From the NCBI RefSeq assembly GCF_003054265.1, contig NZ_QBKT01000001.1:248001-312000 (forward strand): a stretch of DNA of 64,000 nt, in the 5' to 3' direction. How positions within the stretch are numbered: position 1 is the stretch's first letter; each line of letters starts with the position of its first letter. Under the pieces are notes generated by a model that had not been told where the DNA came from, did no database searches, and saw only the letters and a list, made by a program, of their open reading frames with translations. This DNA comes from Kordia periserrulae (GTDB lineage: Bacteria; Bacteroidota; Bacteroidia; Flavobacteriales; Flavobacteriaceae). Of the stretch, positions 37,130-44,461 are shown piece after piece. Both the position numbers and the translations under genes were made by a program.

Positions 37130-37959
37130 GTGTTTCGTTGGTTTTTGTAGGTTCCTAAAACTTTAAGACTTGTAGACATTATTTCCAATATTGAAATGGC
37201 TTTGGTGTAATCTTCATACGCTTCAAAGGTAACATCGACAAAGAAGGCGTATTTCCAAGGTGTTTCAATAATGGGTAAGGATTGTATTTTGGTCAGATTC
37301 AGTTTGCAATCGCTCATAACGTTGAGTACGGTTGCTAAACTTCCTCTTTTGTGGTCGAGTTCAAAACGGAGCGATGCTTTGTCTATTTGATCAATTCCGT
37401 TGCTTGGCTTTTCTTTTTGCAGAATGACAAAACGTGTCGCGTTGGTTTTGATGGTTTGAATTTCTGCTGATAACACGTGTAATTGAAACAACTCTGCAGC
37501 CGTTTTGGTTGCAATGGCGGCTGTGCCTTTGAGTTTTTGTTCTTGAATTCTTCGCGCGACTTCCGCAGTATCATTATCTTCAACCAGTTTGATATGTGGA
37601 TATTGTTTAAAAAATTCTTTGCATTGCAACAGCGCCATCGGATGCGAACAGACTTCTGTAATATCTTCTATGGTTTGATTTGGCAATGCCATCAAATGAT
37701 GATGAATGTTTAAATAGTATTCGCCGTTAATGTGAATATTGTTGGCATCAATCAACGCGTAATTTGGAATGATGGAACCTGCAATGGTGTTTTCTATCGC
37801 CATAATAGCGTAATCACTTTTTCCATGAATCAAACTGTGTACGAGCGCATCAAAAGACAGGCATTCGTCCAACTGTATTTCATTTCCAAAATAAAGTTGT
37901 GCCACTTTGTGATGGTTTGATCCTAATATTCCTTGTATTGCGATGGTTGATTTCATCAA
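37126..37959 (-). CDS. pheA: Prephenate dehydratase
   Basis: Converts prephenate to phenylpyruvate. The catalytic domain (about 1-185) has IQGILGSNHHKVAQLYFG, a loop with AIENTIAGSI, and NATRFVILQ, which holds the conserved Thr-Arg-Phe motif. A C-terminal ACT domain (about 193-272, ASLRFELDHKRGSLATVL) is the usual Phe-sensing site. There is no fused chorismate mutase; that activity is in the last gene of the operon. A leader-peptide attenuator lies 230-380 bases upstream. Confidence 0.95.
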   Translation of the reverse strand: MMKSTIAIQGILGSNHHKVAQLYFGNEIQLDECLSFDALVHSLIHGKSDYAIMAIENTIAGSIIPNYALIDANNIHINGEYYLNIHHHLMALPNQTIEDITEVCSHPMALLQCKEFFKQYPHIKLVEDNDTAEVARRIQEQKLKGTAAIATKTAAELFQLHVLSAEIQTIKTNATRFVILQKEKPSNGIDQIDKASLRFELDHKRGSLATVLNVMSDCKLNLTKIQSLPIIETPWKYAFFVDVTFEAYEDYTKAISILEIMSTSLKVLGTYKNQRNT

Positions 37960-38188
37960 TATTATTTATCGTGTTTTAAACTTGAAAAACAAAAACTAAG
38001 TTTCCTGTTAAAGCCACTAATTAATAATTTAAAATAAATGTCAAATTGAGCACAGTCGAGATTCAATCAAAACCTTAATTTTTGTAGTGTTCTCGACTGC
38101 GCTCGAACTGACAAATATTAGGTTTTAGTGAACTTTATGCTGTTAAATTATTCTTTATTTCAAATTCACGTTATTAAATTTTTATTCC
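37960..38188. other. 5' untranslated region of pheA beyond the attenuator
   Basis: Between the attenuator terminator and the pheA start lie about 230 bases. They contain a family 2 repeat (38045-38112, TTGAGCACAGTCGAGATTC ... TTCTCGACTGCGCTCGAACTGACA). No gene is visible. Confidence 0.6.
38045..38112. repeat. Dispersed palindromic repeat, family 2 copy
   Basis: Imperfect inverted repeat with arms TGAGCACAGTCGAGA and TCTCGACTGCGCTCGA around an AT-rich centre. It sits inside the pheA leader transcript. Confidence 0.65.
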
Positions 38189-38220
38189 AAAAAAAAAGTT
38201 CCGAATGTATTTCGGAACTT
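38189..38220 (-). terminator. Attenuator terminator of the pheA operon
   Basis: On the minus strand AAGTTCCGAA (38220-38211) pairs perfectly with TTCGGAACTT (38205-38196) around a 5-base loop, followed by nine U (38197-38189). It stands 30 bases after the leader-peptide stop and 230 bases before pheA, so it would stop transcription before the structural genes unless prevented. Confidence 0.9.
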
Positions 38221-38250
38221 ACTTTATATCGTTATTTGTTTTCTACTAAA

Positions 38251-38340
38251 TTACATGACAAAGCGTTCCGACTTCTTTCCAAAAAAGAAGTAAAAATATC
38301 CTTGCCAAAAATAATTTGTATTGAACATGTTGTTTTTCAT
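38251..38340 (-). CDS. Aromatic-rich leader peptide of the pheA operon
   Basis: A 29-codon frame, MKNNMFNTN then YFWQGYFYFFFG then KKSERFVM. Eleven residues are aromatic (7 Phe, 3 Tyr, 1 Trp), nine of them in codons 10-20. It is followed by an intrinsic terminator and then pheA-aminotransferase-tyrA-DAHP synthase, which make exactly these amino acids. The arrangement is that of PheL/TrpL-type attenuation: scarcity of charged tRNA-Phe or -Tyr stalls the ribosome and opens the operon. The peptide itself probably has no function. Confidence 0.88.
   Translation of the reverse strand: MKNNMFNTNYFWQGYFYFFFGKKSERFVM
38265..38271 (-). promoter_or_regulatory. Antiterminator segment in the pheA leader
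   Basis: The minus-strand heptamer TCGGAAC, in leader codons 24-26, is exactly complementary to GTTCCGA in the 5' arm of the terminator (38218-38212). It repeats the sequence of the 3' arm, so the two pairings are mutually exclusive. A ribosome stalled at the aromatic codons 10-20 would leave it free and permit antitermination. Confidence 0.75.
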
Positions 38341-38350
38341 TTCGTTATAG

Positions 38351-38380
38351 CTAAAGTATAGATTAATTTTTAGATTCAAA
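38351..38380 (-). promoter_or_regulatory. Promoter of the pheA leader transcript
   Basis: On the minus strand TTTG (38380-38377) and TACTTTAG (38358-38351) are 18 bases apart and resemble the Bacteroidota -33/-7 boxes (one mismatch in the -7 box). The leader ATG at 38340 would be within about six bases of the start site. Confidence 0.5.
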
Positions 38381-38465
38381 ATCGTTTTCCAATATTTTTT
38401 AAAGAAAAACGTTTTTAGCAATAAACCGCAGTGTTTTTTGTTTTTATTTAATTTAATATCGCGAA

Positions 38466-38492
38466 TTGCTGATAAAAATTTATGTAATTTTG
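38466..38492 (+). promoter_or_regulatory. Promoter of gldA
   Basis: TAATTTTG at 38485-38492 matches TAnnTTTG exactly. A TTG lies at 38466-38468, 16 bases upstream. The gldA start follows 20 bases later. Confidence 0.5.
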
Positions 38493-38511
38493 ATGTTCAA
38501 ATCCCTATACT

Positions 38512-39405
38512 ATGTCTATTGTCGTTGAAAATGTCACAAAAATTTATGGCGAACAAAAAGCGCTAAACGCAGTTTCTTTTGAGGTAAAGAAAGGTGAAAT
38601 TGTTGGCTTTTTAGGGCCAAACGGCGCGGGAAAATCGACCATGATGAAGATTTTAACCACGTATTTGAAAGCTTCGTCGGGAACAGCTGCTGTGAACGAA
38701 TTTGACACGACTACAGAAGCTCGAAACGTACAAAAAAGCGTAGGTTATCTTCCGGAGCACAACCCGTTGTATTTAGACATGCACGTGCGTGAGTATTTGG
38801 CGTTTAACGCGAATGTGTATAAAGTTTTAAAATCGCGCATAGACGAAGTAATTGCCATGACAGGATTGACGCCAGAAGCACAGAAAAAGATTGGCGAATT
38901 GTCCAAAGGATATCGTCAGCGTGTGGGATTGGCAAATGCGTTGTTGCACGACCCAGAAGTGTTGATTTTGGATGAACCAACGACAGGACTCGATCCGAAT
39001 CAGATTACTGAAATCCGCAATTTAATTACGTCCATTGGTAAAGAGAAAACTATTTTTCTTTCCACACATATTATGCAAGAAGTGGAAGCCATGTGTGACC
39101 GCGTGATTATTATAAATAAAGGTGAAATTGTTGCTGATACCACCTTGGCAAAACTGCAAAAAGACCAAGATCAAATCATAGAAGTAGAGTTTGATTATCG
39201 CATAGAAGATGTATTGATTGAGCAACTTCCGCATGTAACAAAAGTGGTCAACACACATGGTTTGGTGTATGAAATTACGTTTAACACCTCCAAAGATATG
39301 CGTCCGACGGTGTTTGATTTTGCACACGACCACAGCTTAAAAACTTTGCAAATTAATCAGAAGAATAAAAATTTGGAGAGTTTGTTTCGGGAGTTGACGG
39401 CTTAG
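38512..39405 (+). CDS. gldA: Gliding motility ABC transporter ATP-binding protein GldA
   Basis: ATP-binding subunit of 297 residues of the GldA-GldF-GldG ABC transporter required for gliding in F. johnsoniae. Walker A GPNGAGKST is at about 35-43, the signature is LSKGYRQRVGLANAL, Walker B is VLILDEPTTGLDP, and the switch His is in STHIMQEVEAM. The C-terminal 80 residues match GldA rather than generic exporters in my reading. Membrane partners gldF and gldG are not adjacent. It is divergent from the pheA leader. Confidence 0.9.
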   Translation: MSIVVENVTKIYGEQKALNAVSFEVKKGEIVGFLGPNGAGKSTMMKILTTYLKASSGTAAVNEFDTTTEARNVQKSVGYLPEHNPLYLDMHVREYLAFNANVYKVLKSRIDEVIAMTGLTPEAQKKIGELSKGYRQRVGLANALLHDPEVLILDEPTTGLDPNQITEIRNLITSIGKEKTIFLSTHIMQEVEAMCDRVIIINKGEIVADTTLAKLQKDQDQIIEVEFDYRIEDVLIEQLPHVTKVVNTHGLVYEITFNTSKDMRPTVFDFAHDHSLKTLQINQKNKNLESLFRELTA

Positions 39406-40093
39406 GTTCGCTGCGCTCAATTCAAAGATTCAAGGTTTTTTATGTTTTTTTTAATTGCTTCGCTCTTTGATATGCTAGCGCTTTTAGATTGCTGTTGCTT
39501 TTAGATTTGTTCCTTTACAGGAATCTTTTTAGATGCGCTTTCGCTTTAGAGTTTTAGTATGGGCTCGCCTCTTGGTGTTTTAGTAAGTTAGTAGTTGAGT
39601 TTGTGAGTTTTGTTTGGATAATATTTTCACATTGGCACATTTTCAAATTATCATATTGATTCATTGAAAAAACGTCATATCGAATGATTCGCCTAAGCGA
39701 ATAGTATCGAAATGTGCTTTGATAAAAAATCCTGTGCAAACAAGTACTTCTCGATACATTTTTTCTGCGAAAAAACACTCGAAGTGACGCTTTTTCTTTC
39801 ATGATGTAACACACATTTTATCCCACGCAGAGACAAAACGTTTTTTCCAACGAAGTTTGTTTGGTAGTTGGTAATTTTCCTCCATTAATTGCAATGCTAT
39901 TCATTTTGCAGATGGTTTTCTTTTTTAGCAATAAATCTTTTGATTTTTTTTCTTTCATGCTGTTTCATTTTAGAATTAATAATGACATGAAAGTACTATA
40001 CCTGTGTCGCTTTGACAACAGTCGTTACCGTTCGTTTATGAATTGAAGGTATTAAAAATACATTACCGTAGATATTTATGATTCTTTATGAAA
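39406..40093. other. Long intergenic region with short hairpins and a dispersed repeat
   Basis: 688 bases without a supported gene. The first 200 bases contain a run of short palindromes (GCTTCGC, GCTAGCG, CCTTTACAGG, GCGCTTTCGC, GGGCTCGCC) separated by TTTTAGA-like steps. A family 1 repeat follows at 39742-39789. The 86-codon minus frame spanning this repeat lacks any protein feature. Confidence 0.55.
39742..39789. repeat. Dispersed palindromic repeat, family 1 copy
   Basis: AAGTACTTCTCGATACATTT, an inner hairpin TTTTTCTGCGAAAAA, then CACTCGAAGTGACG. It is in inverse orientation to the copy at 15741-15790 and parallel to 57494-57545. Confidence 0.7.
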
Positions 40094-40852
40094 TTAATCT
40101 TGAAAGATGAGATTTCCTGTGTAATGTGCTGTAAAGTCAATGATTGGCGGACGATGTACGGCAATAACATCGCCTGTTCCGTAAATATCTCCAGAAAGTT
40201 CTCGTTGCGGATGGATGATGATATCGTTGCTTCCGCGCGAAAAGATAGCTACGGATTCTGCAATAAAATCAGCCGCTTCGACTCTTGAATTTCCTCCAGG
40301 AAAGTTGATACTAAAATTGTTCGTACTTCCCGTTATGAATAGATTGGATAAGTTATTGAACACTATTCGCAGTTCTTCATTTTGTACTTGCAAATTAAAG
40401 TTCCCAGAAGCTGCATTATCGTTCGTGAAGTTTTCTGAAATCAATGTCAAGTTTGGAAACGTTAAAATTCCGTCCGAACGTACTTCAAACTGCGTTTTAC
40501 TCACAATTTCTGTAATGTTTGGACTTGTTATATACACAGTTGTGATTCCGTAATCGCGAACGTAATTGCAATCGTTGTTATCTGACAATTTTAGTGTTTC
40601 TCCCGTAACTTTGGCTTCAATATCGTTGAGAAGATTTTGCCCTGTTTCAATGGTTATTTCTTGTGTGACGCCTTCTTTTATGATTAACGTAATATGTTCT
40701 CCCACTTCTATTTTTGAGAAATTGGCAACCGTAATCACCTCTGTAACAATCGTTCCTGAAGTTTGAAAGCAATCGTTTGCATCTTCTGAGTTACAAGAAA
40801 TACAGAGCAAGAGTAATATTATTAAGTATTTTATTCTTAGTATTGTTTTCAC
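40094..40852 (-). CDS. GIN-domain (DUF2807) lipoprotein
   Basis: A 252-residue lipoprotein with lipobox L-C-I-S-C (Cys20). The mature part begins near ISKFEVG-like sequence (ANFSKIEVGEHITLIIKEG) typical of the head-GIN/DUF2807 beta-helix domain. It is built of short Asn/Ser-rich strands. It probably sits in the outer-membrane or periplasmic lipoprotein layer; the function is unknown. The ATG overlaps the stop of the preceding barrel protein by 4 bases. Confidence 0.85.
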   Translation of the reverse strand: MKTILRIKYLIILLLLCISCNSEDANDCFQTSGTIVTEVITVANFSKIEVGEHITLIIKEGVTQEITIETGQNLLNDIEAKVTGETLKLSDNNDCNYVRDYGITTVYITSPNITEIVSKTQFEVRSDGILTFPNLTLISENFTNDNAASGNFNLQVQNEELRIVFNNLSNLFITGSTNNFSINFPGGNSRVEAADFIAESVAIFSRGSNDIIIHPQRELSGDIYGTGDVIAVHRPPIIDFTAHYTGNLIFQD

Positions 40853-41385
40853 TTTGACTTTCGTGATTTTTTATTAAAATTTAAAAAATAAACCGCCGAC
40901 AACATGTGTTTACTCACATTAGGCATGTCTTTATTGGTAATTGCCATGTTGAAAGCGTAGGTTAGTTTTATTTTTCTGTCACCATAACCTATTTCTGGTC
41001 TTACACGGAAACTGTTATTATTTTCCATATCAAAATACCAAACTGCTCCAGCTCCTAGATTGATTCCCCATAAATTAGAAAACCCTGCTATTTTCGGAGC
41101 AATTATATATTTATCATTAATGTAATGTTCAGTCGATATTGCATAGCCTTTTCCTACATCACCATAACCAGCAGATCCCCATTGGTAATGGAAATATCCT
41201 ATTTCAAACATAGTTTCCCTAGCGCCATGAACTCCTAACACAATTCCATCTAATGGAGGATACTCTTCACTTTCGTTTTCAAAACCAAGTTTATTTTTTT
41301 TAATTGGCTCTTCTGGTGCCATTTGTGCTATTCCTATATGATATAGAAATAACACTATCATGCTACATAAAACTCTTTTTTTCAT
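40849..41385 (-). CDS. Predicted outer-membrane protein of unknown function
   Basis: A 178-residue exported protein with a signal peptide of about 20 residues (YHIGIA|QM). A proline-rich linker and strands with repeated aromatic-Gly patterns (GYFHYQWGSAGYGDVG, GINLGAGAVWYFDME, IGYGDRKIKLTYAF) indicate a small beta-barrel. No family is recognised. It is coupled to the GIN lipoprotein by a 4-base overlap. Confidence 0.65.
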   Translation of the reverse strand: MKKRVLCSMIVLFLYHIGIAQMAPEEPIKKNKLGFENESEEYPPLDGIVLGVHGARETMFEIGYFHYQWGSAGYGDVGKGYAISTEHYINDKYIIAPKIAGFSNLWGINLGAGAVWYFDMENNNSFRVRPEIGYGDRKIKLTYAFNMAITNKDMPNVSKHMLSAVYFLNFNKKSRKSK

Positions 41386-41434
41386 CTTTTGTTTTTTTCA
41401 TGATTGTATAAAAGAGTCTTTTATTTATTAACTG

Positions 41435-42544
41435 TTACAATCTAATTCCAACTCCAAATTCTACCGCTTCTGCCTTGGCTGCGTGCGATTTGAGCGTTAA
41501 CGCTCCAAACCATTTTTTACCAAAATAACGCTTCATTCCCACACGAATATAGGTTTGTCCTTCAAAATCTACTGGATAGTACACATAATAGCCCAATTGC
41601 GTAACGACCGATAATTTATTGATGAATAATTCGTGTCCCACAAATACTCCCACACGTTTGTAATCTTCATCGCCTGCTATTTCTCCGTTTGGAAATGCGA
41701 TGGAACGATAACGAATCCATTCTTTTAAAAAGTTAGAGAAAAATACTTCCGTTCCGAGTTGAATTGCGCTTTTTCTACCCAAACGTTTGTCTGCATACGC
41801 AGATAGTATTGTAAAACCGTATTGTCCGCTTCCAATCGCATCACTTTCGTTGACGCCTGCGCGCAATACAAAGTTGAACTTTATTGGTTCGGCAAAGTTT
41901 TGTGTGACTTCTGTTTGTTGATATTCTATGAGCGATGTATCGTCAAGATTGTAATTGACACCTACATTAAACGCTAGCGTATTGATGCTTGTATTTGGCG
42001 CTTTTACGTTGGCATTGGAATAGTGTATGAGCGATAAACCTGCTTGCACGCCGATTCGCTTGAATAGGTTTTCTTTTTTGTAATTGAGCATCACGTACGT
42101 ACTACTCATCAAGCGTGAACCGAAAGCGATATTTCTGAAATTTTCAACTTTGTCATATGGATTACTAGTGTACGCAATTCCTTGTCCGACACGCAACATT
42201 AAATTTCTATTGAGAAAGTAAAAATTATAGTGTGCATACAGTGCCAAATTCTCTCCTAAAAATTCATTTTGTAAGTTTTGATAGCTAAACGAAACCCCAT
42301 AATCGGGATAGTTGTAAAACTGTGACCAATCGTCATAACCAAATGTTTTTTGATTGTAACTTATAATAAAACCTTCGGGATGTCCTGTAATCAAATGTAA
42401 AATATCGTCGTTGTGACGCGCAATGCTTCCACTAAAATAATTGACATCAACCGTTGCCGCTTTGGGCGCTTTGGTTGTGGTTGTCGTTTCTTGTGCTATA
42501 CAACAATACGAATAGAGAAAAATAAGGAAAACTATTTTTTTCAT
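41435..42544 (-). CDS. Acyloxyacyl hydrolase (lipid A deacylase PagL-like)
   Basis: Outer-membrane enzyme candidate of 369 residues with a signal peptide ending near residue 17 (SYCCIA|QE). The HYSNAN segment in LSLIHYSNANVKAPN (about residues 173-187) matches the His-Ser catalytic motif (H-x-S-N) of PagL, which removes a 3-O-acyl chain from lipid A. The protein is about twice the length of Pseudomonas PagL, as is usual for Bacteroidota members. It is first of three surface-protein genes on the minus strand. Confidence 0.8.
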   Translation of the reverse strand: MKKIVFLIFLYSYCCIAQETTTTTKAPKAATVDVNYFSGSIARHNDDILHLITGHPEGFIISYNQKTFGYDDWSQFYNYPDYGVSFSYQNLQNEFLGENLALYAHYNFYFLNRNLMLRVGQGIAYTSNPYDKVENFRNIAFGSRLMSSTYVMLNYKKENLFKRIGVQAGLSLIHYSNANVKAPNTSINTLAFNVGVNYNLDDTSLIEYQQTEVTQNFAEPIKFNFVLRAGVNESDAIGSGQYGFTILSAYADKRLGRKSAIQLGTEVFFSNFLKEWIRYRSIAFPNGEIAGDEDYKRVGVFVGHELFINKLSVVTQLGYYVYYPVDFEGQTYIRVGMKRYFGKKWFGALTLKSHAAKAEAVEFGVGIRL

Positions 42545-42630
42545 AGCAGCGACAAATGTAGTTTTTATTTTACAAAGGTGATTATTTCTGTGATTTTTCT
42601 TGACAAAAGTAGAATTATAAACGATAAATG

Positions 42631-42699
42631 TTAACTACAGCATCCACATACTTCTGGTATTGAAAAACCTTCGGAACTAACTGTTTCATTTTCATAATT
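42631..42699 (-). pseudogene. Possible precursor-peptide remnant, copy 1
   Basis: A stop-bounded minus-strand frame without a start codon, ending in ETVSSEGFSIPEVCGCCS followed by TAA. The Cys-rich tail looks like a natural-product core peptide. Its last 39 bases match 31 of 39 positions with 43336-43374. Both lie 25-90 bases upstream of a plus-strand precursor gene. It could instead be a conserved 5' element of those genes. Confidence 0.35.
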
Positions 42700-42725
42700 T
42701 TAAATCAATCTAAAAACCATATATC

Positions 42726-42941
42726 ATGAAGAAAAAATCAATTCACAAGTTACACTTAAAAAAAGCAGCTGTTTCCAACTTGAATATGGCAGTTGTAAAA
42801 GGTGGAAACGATGCAAATTCGGATTTTCCATGTGTGTCCGTTAATTTCTCTTGCTTTTCCTTTAATTTTTGCGAAACTATCGATTATACAGCATGCAATG
42901 GAGAGTATATATGTCAAATTTATCAAGAACCACAACGTTAG
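42726..42941 (+). CDS. Cys-rich GG-leader precursor peptide 1
   Basis: A 71-residue precursor. The leader MKKKSIHKLHLKKAAVSNLN ends in VVKGG at about residues 24-28, a class I lanthipeptide-type or GG-Bacteroidota leader. The core has five Cys and the family motif C-x-T-I-[DN]-x-T-x-C-x-G-x3-C (CETIDYTACNGEYIC). Ser and Thr residues are available for dehydration, but no dehydratase or cyclase is in the window. It is first of four paralogues and is followed by its own terminator. Confidence 0.85.
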   Translation: MKKKSIHKLHLKKAAVSNLNMAVVKGGNDANSDFPCVSVNFSCFSFNFCETIDYTACNGEYICQIYQEPQR

Positions 42942-42964
42942 TTTTTAGTTTATAAACCATCATC

Positions 42965-42996
42965 AAGGAGAGATTTTTAACGAATCTCTCTTTTTT
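42965..42996 (+). terminator. Terminator of precursor gene 1
   Basis: GAGAGATT (42968-42975) pairs with AATCTCTC (42983-42990), then six T. It lies 24 bases after the stop. Confidence 0.85.
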
Positions 42997-43291
42997 ATAC
43001 ATCCTATTTTTACACTTACAGCAATCACGTATGTAAAGTATTGTAAAACCCGCACAGTAACTTTCTGTTTTTTAATAGTTTTACACAACAAAATTACATT
43101 ATGTAATAAATATACATACACGCAAATTTAGAAGCTTTTTCGTGTGCTTCCTATTTTGTCATTTAAGGGATTCGTATTTTTAAGGCTAGAATCTCTTGAG
43201 GCTATAATAGACTATTTGCGATGCTATGATAGATTGCTACTAGGTGCAATCGACAAACTGATTTCTAAAATAATCGATTTTATGTTTAGTT
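42997..43291 (+). other. Gap before an orphan terminator, possible decayed precursor
   Basis: No intact gene. A frame ending at about 43290 reads LEAIIDYLRCYDRLLLG, where A-x-IDY-x-RC-x3-L lines up with ATIDYTRCRGEL of precursor 2, but there is no leader or start and the DNA match is only moderate. A strong terminator follows at once, so this is either a decayed precursor or a small RNA. Confidence 0.3.
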
Positions 43292-43325
43292 AAAAAAGAG
43301 GAATTTAAGGCATTCCTCTTTTTTT
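43292..43325 (+). terminator. Orphan intrinsic terminator
   Basis: AAAAAAGAGGAAT (43292-43304) pairs with ATTCCTCTTTTTTT (43312-43325). It resembles the terminators of the neighbouring precursor genes but has no intact gene in front of it. The flanking A and T runs allow function on both strands. Confidence 0.8.
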
Positions 43326-43335
43326 GTTTTAAATG

Positions 43336-43377
43336 TTAAATACAGCGAACACCTACTTCTAGTAATGTAAAACCTAA
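43336..43377 (-). pseudogene. Possible precursor-peptide remnant, copy 2
   Basis: Minus-strand reading VLGFTLLEVGVRCI followed by TAA, homologous at DNA level (31 of 39) to the end of copy 1, whose reading is GFSIPEVCGCCS. Of its Cys only one remains. The paired occurrence upstream of precursors 1 and 2 suggests duplication of a whole cassette. Confidence 0.35.
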
Positions 43378-43428
43378 GACGTTTTTGTGACGTTTTTTCT
43401 AAATTTAGCATTCAAAAAATTTATTATC

Positions 43429-43629
43429 ATGAAGAAAAAATCAATTCAAAAGTTATCGTTGAACAAGAAATCAATTTCTGATTTGAATACCAAAGCGATT
43501 AAAGGAGGAACCGGTGATTCTGAATTCTTTTGCCAGTCAGAAGATATTTGTGCAACTATAGATTACACAAGATGTAGAGGCGAATTGCAGTGTCAAATTT
43601 ATGCAGTTCCTACTGACCAACCTTGGTAA
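43429..43629 (+). CDS. Cys-rich GG-leader precursor peptide 2
   Basis: A 66-residue precursor starting at ATG 43429 (M-K-K-K-S-I-Q-K-L-S-L-N-K-K); the 14 upstream codons open in frame are not leader-like. The leader ends IKGG. The core has four Cys: FFCQSEDIC then ATIDYTRCRGELQC, matching the family motif. It is separated from precursor 3 by 48 bases without a terminator, so the two share a transcript. Confidence 0.85.
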   Translation: MKKKSIQKLSLNKKSISDLNTKAIKGGTGDSEFFCQSEDICATIDYTRCRGELQCQIYAVPTDQPW

Positions 43630-43677
43630 ATAAACAGTTGAAAATTGGGTTATAAAATTCAATTAAAAAACAAAATC

Positions 43678-43884
43678 ATGAAGAAAAAATCAGTTACATC
43701 TTTAAAGTTAAAGAAATCTTCAGTTTCTACTTTAAATATAAATATTCTTACCGTGAAAGGTGGATTGGGAGATTCATTTCACATCTGCAATTCTGTGAAT
43801 AATTTTTGTGACACTATTAATGTGACAAAATGTTATGGAAATGTAGAATGTGGTTATTTTAATACGAGAATAGATGTGTGTTAA
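43678..43884 (+). CDS. Cys-rich GG-leader precursor peptide 3
   Basis: A 68-residue precursor from ATG 43678 (M-K-K-K-S-V-T-S-L-K-L-K-K). The leader ends TVKGG. The core motif is the most divergent of the four: HICNSVNNFC then DTINVTKCYGNVEC, with Asn-Val instead of Asp-Tyr, and a fifth Cys at the very C-terminus. The same leader but a drifting core is the usual pattern for natural-product precursor families. Confidence 0.83.
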   Translation: MKKKSVTSLKLKKSSVSTLNINILTVKGGLGDSFHICNSVNNFCDTINVTKCYGNVECGYFNTRIDVC

Positions 43885-43910
43885 ATCGAGAAACTTATTT
43901 ATTACAAACC

Positions 43911-44087
43911 ATGAAAAAAAGTAAATAGTTAAGTTTTAAGATTGTTCTTTTGCTGCGTTGAAAGCAACAAGGACAACTCACACTGCATAAATGAGTTAGT
44001 AATAATTACTAATTGTTGAAAGGCAACTGCTCAACTTGTTTGATCCGAGAGTTGGGTATTGTTGATACAACTTTTCAATTATGCATT
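43911..44087 (+). pseudogene. Decayed precursor-peptide gene
   Basis: Begins ATGAAAAAAAGTAAATAG in the same position and context as the intact leaders (…ACC ATG AAA AAA) but stops after five codons. The next bases AGTTAAGTTTTAAG still resemble the AAGTTATCTTTAAA of precursor 4. A precursor-type terminator at 44088-44117 follows. The remainder holds imperfect inverted repeats (about 43942-43977). This reading is inferred. Confidence 0.35.
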
Positions 44088-44117
44088 AAAAGAGAGGAGC
44101 TAAAGTTCCTCTCTTTT
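44088..44117 (+). terminator. Terminator after precursor 3 / decayed precursor
   Basis: AAAAGAGAGGA (44088-44098) pairs with TCCTCTCTTTT (44107-44117). It is of the same type as the other precursor terminators. Confidence 0.82.
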
Positions 44118-44228
44118 CTTTTTAAAATAACCTATAAATTATAGAAAAAACATACTTTTTGTACTGTAAAAATCTGCATTTTATTATTGATTTTCAATAT
44201 CTTATCATTAATAATAAATACATAAATC

Positions 44229-44432
44229 ATGAAGAAAAAATCTATTAAAAAGTTATCTTTAAAAAAGGCAGCCGTTGCAAATTTTAATCCTAACGACTTA
44301 AAAGGAGGAAATGATCCTTGGCAATCTGTGTATATCTGTGAATCAGAAAACTGGTGTCAAACAATTGATTACACAGCTTGTGACGGTGGTTACAACTGCG
44401 GAATCTTTGACAGAGGCACAAGAGACCTTTAG
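44229..44432 (+). CDS. Cys-rich GG-leader precursor peptide 4
   Basis: A 67-residue precursor with leader MKKKSIKKLSLKKAAVANFN ending in DLKGG (about residues 24-28). The core YICESENWC then QTIDYTACDGGYNC follows the family motif with four Cys. The leader is nearly identical to that of precursor 1. Own terminator at 44462-44491. It faces metF tail to tail. Confidence 0.85.
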   Translation: MKKKSIKKLSLKKAAVANFNPNDLKGGNDPWQSVYICESENWCQTIDYTACDGGYNCGIFDRGTRDL

Positions 44433-44461
44433 GCTACAAACACACGCATTCGTGTATACAA

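Noticed and set aside
38128-38361. 77-codon plus-strand frame upstream of gldA
   Set aside because: It is antisense to the pheA leader peptide and its terminator. The aromatic leader with promoter and hairpin explains the sequence better.
39554-39814. 86-codon minus frame in the gap after gldA
   Set aside because: It spans a dispersed palindromic repeat, so the coding potential is incidental.
42632-42695. 26-codon minus frame MKMKQLVPKV... upstream of precursor 1
   Set aside because: It has a start codon, but no terminator, promoter or family features. The neighbouring frame with the Cys tail is the more informative reading, and neither is secure.
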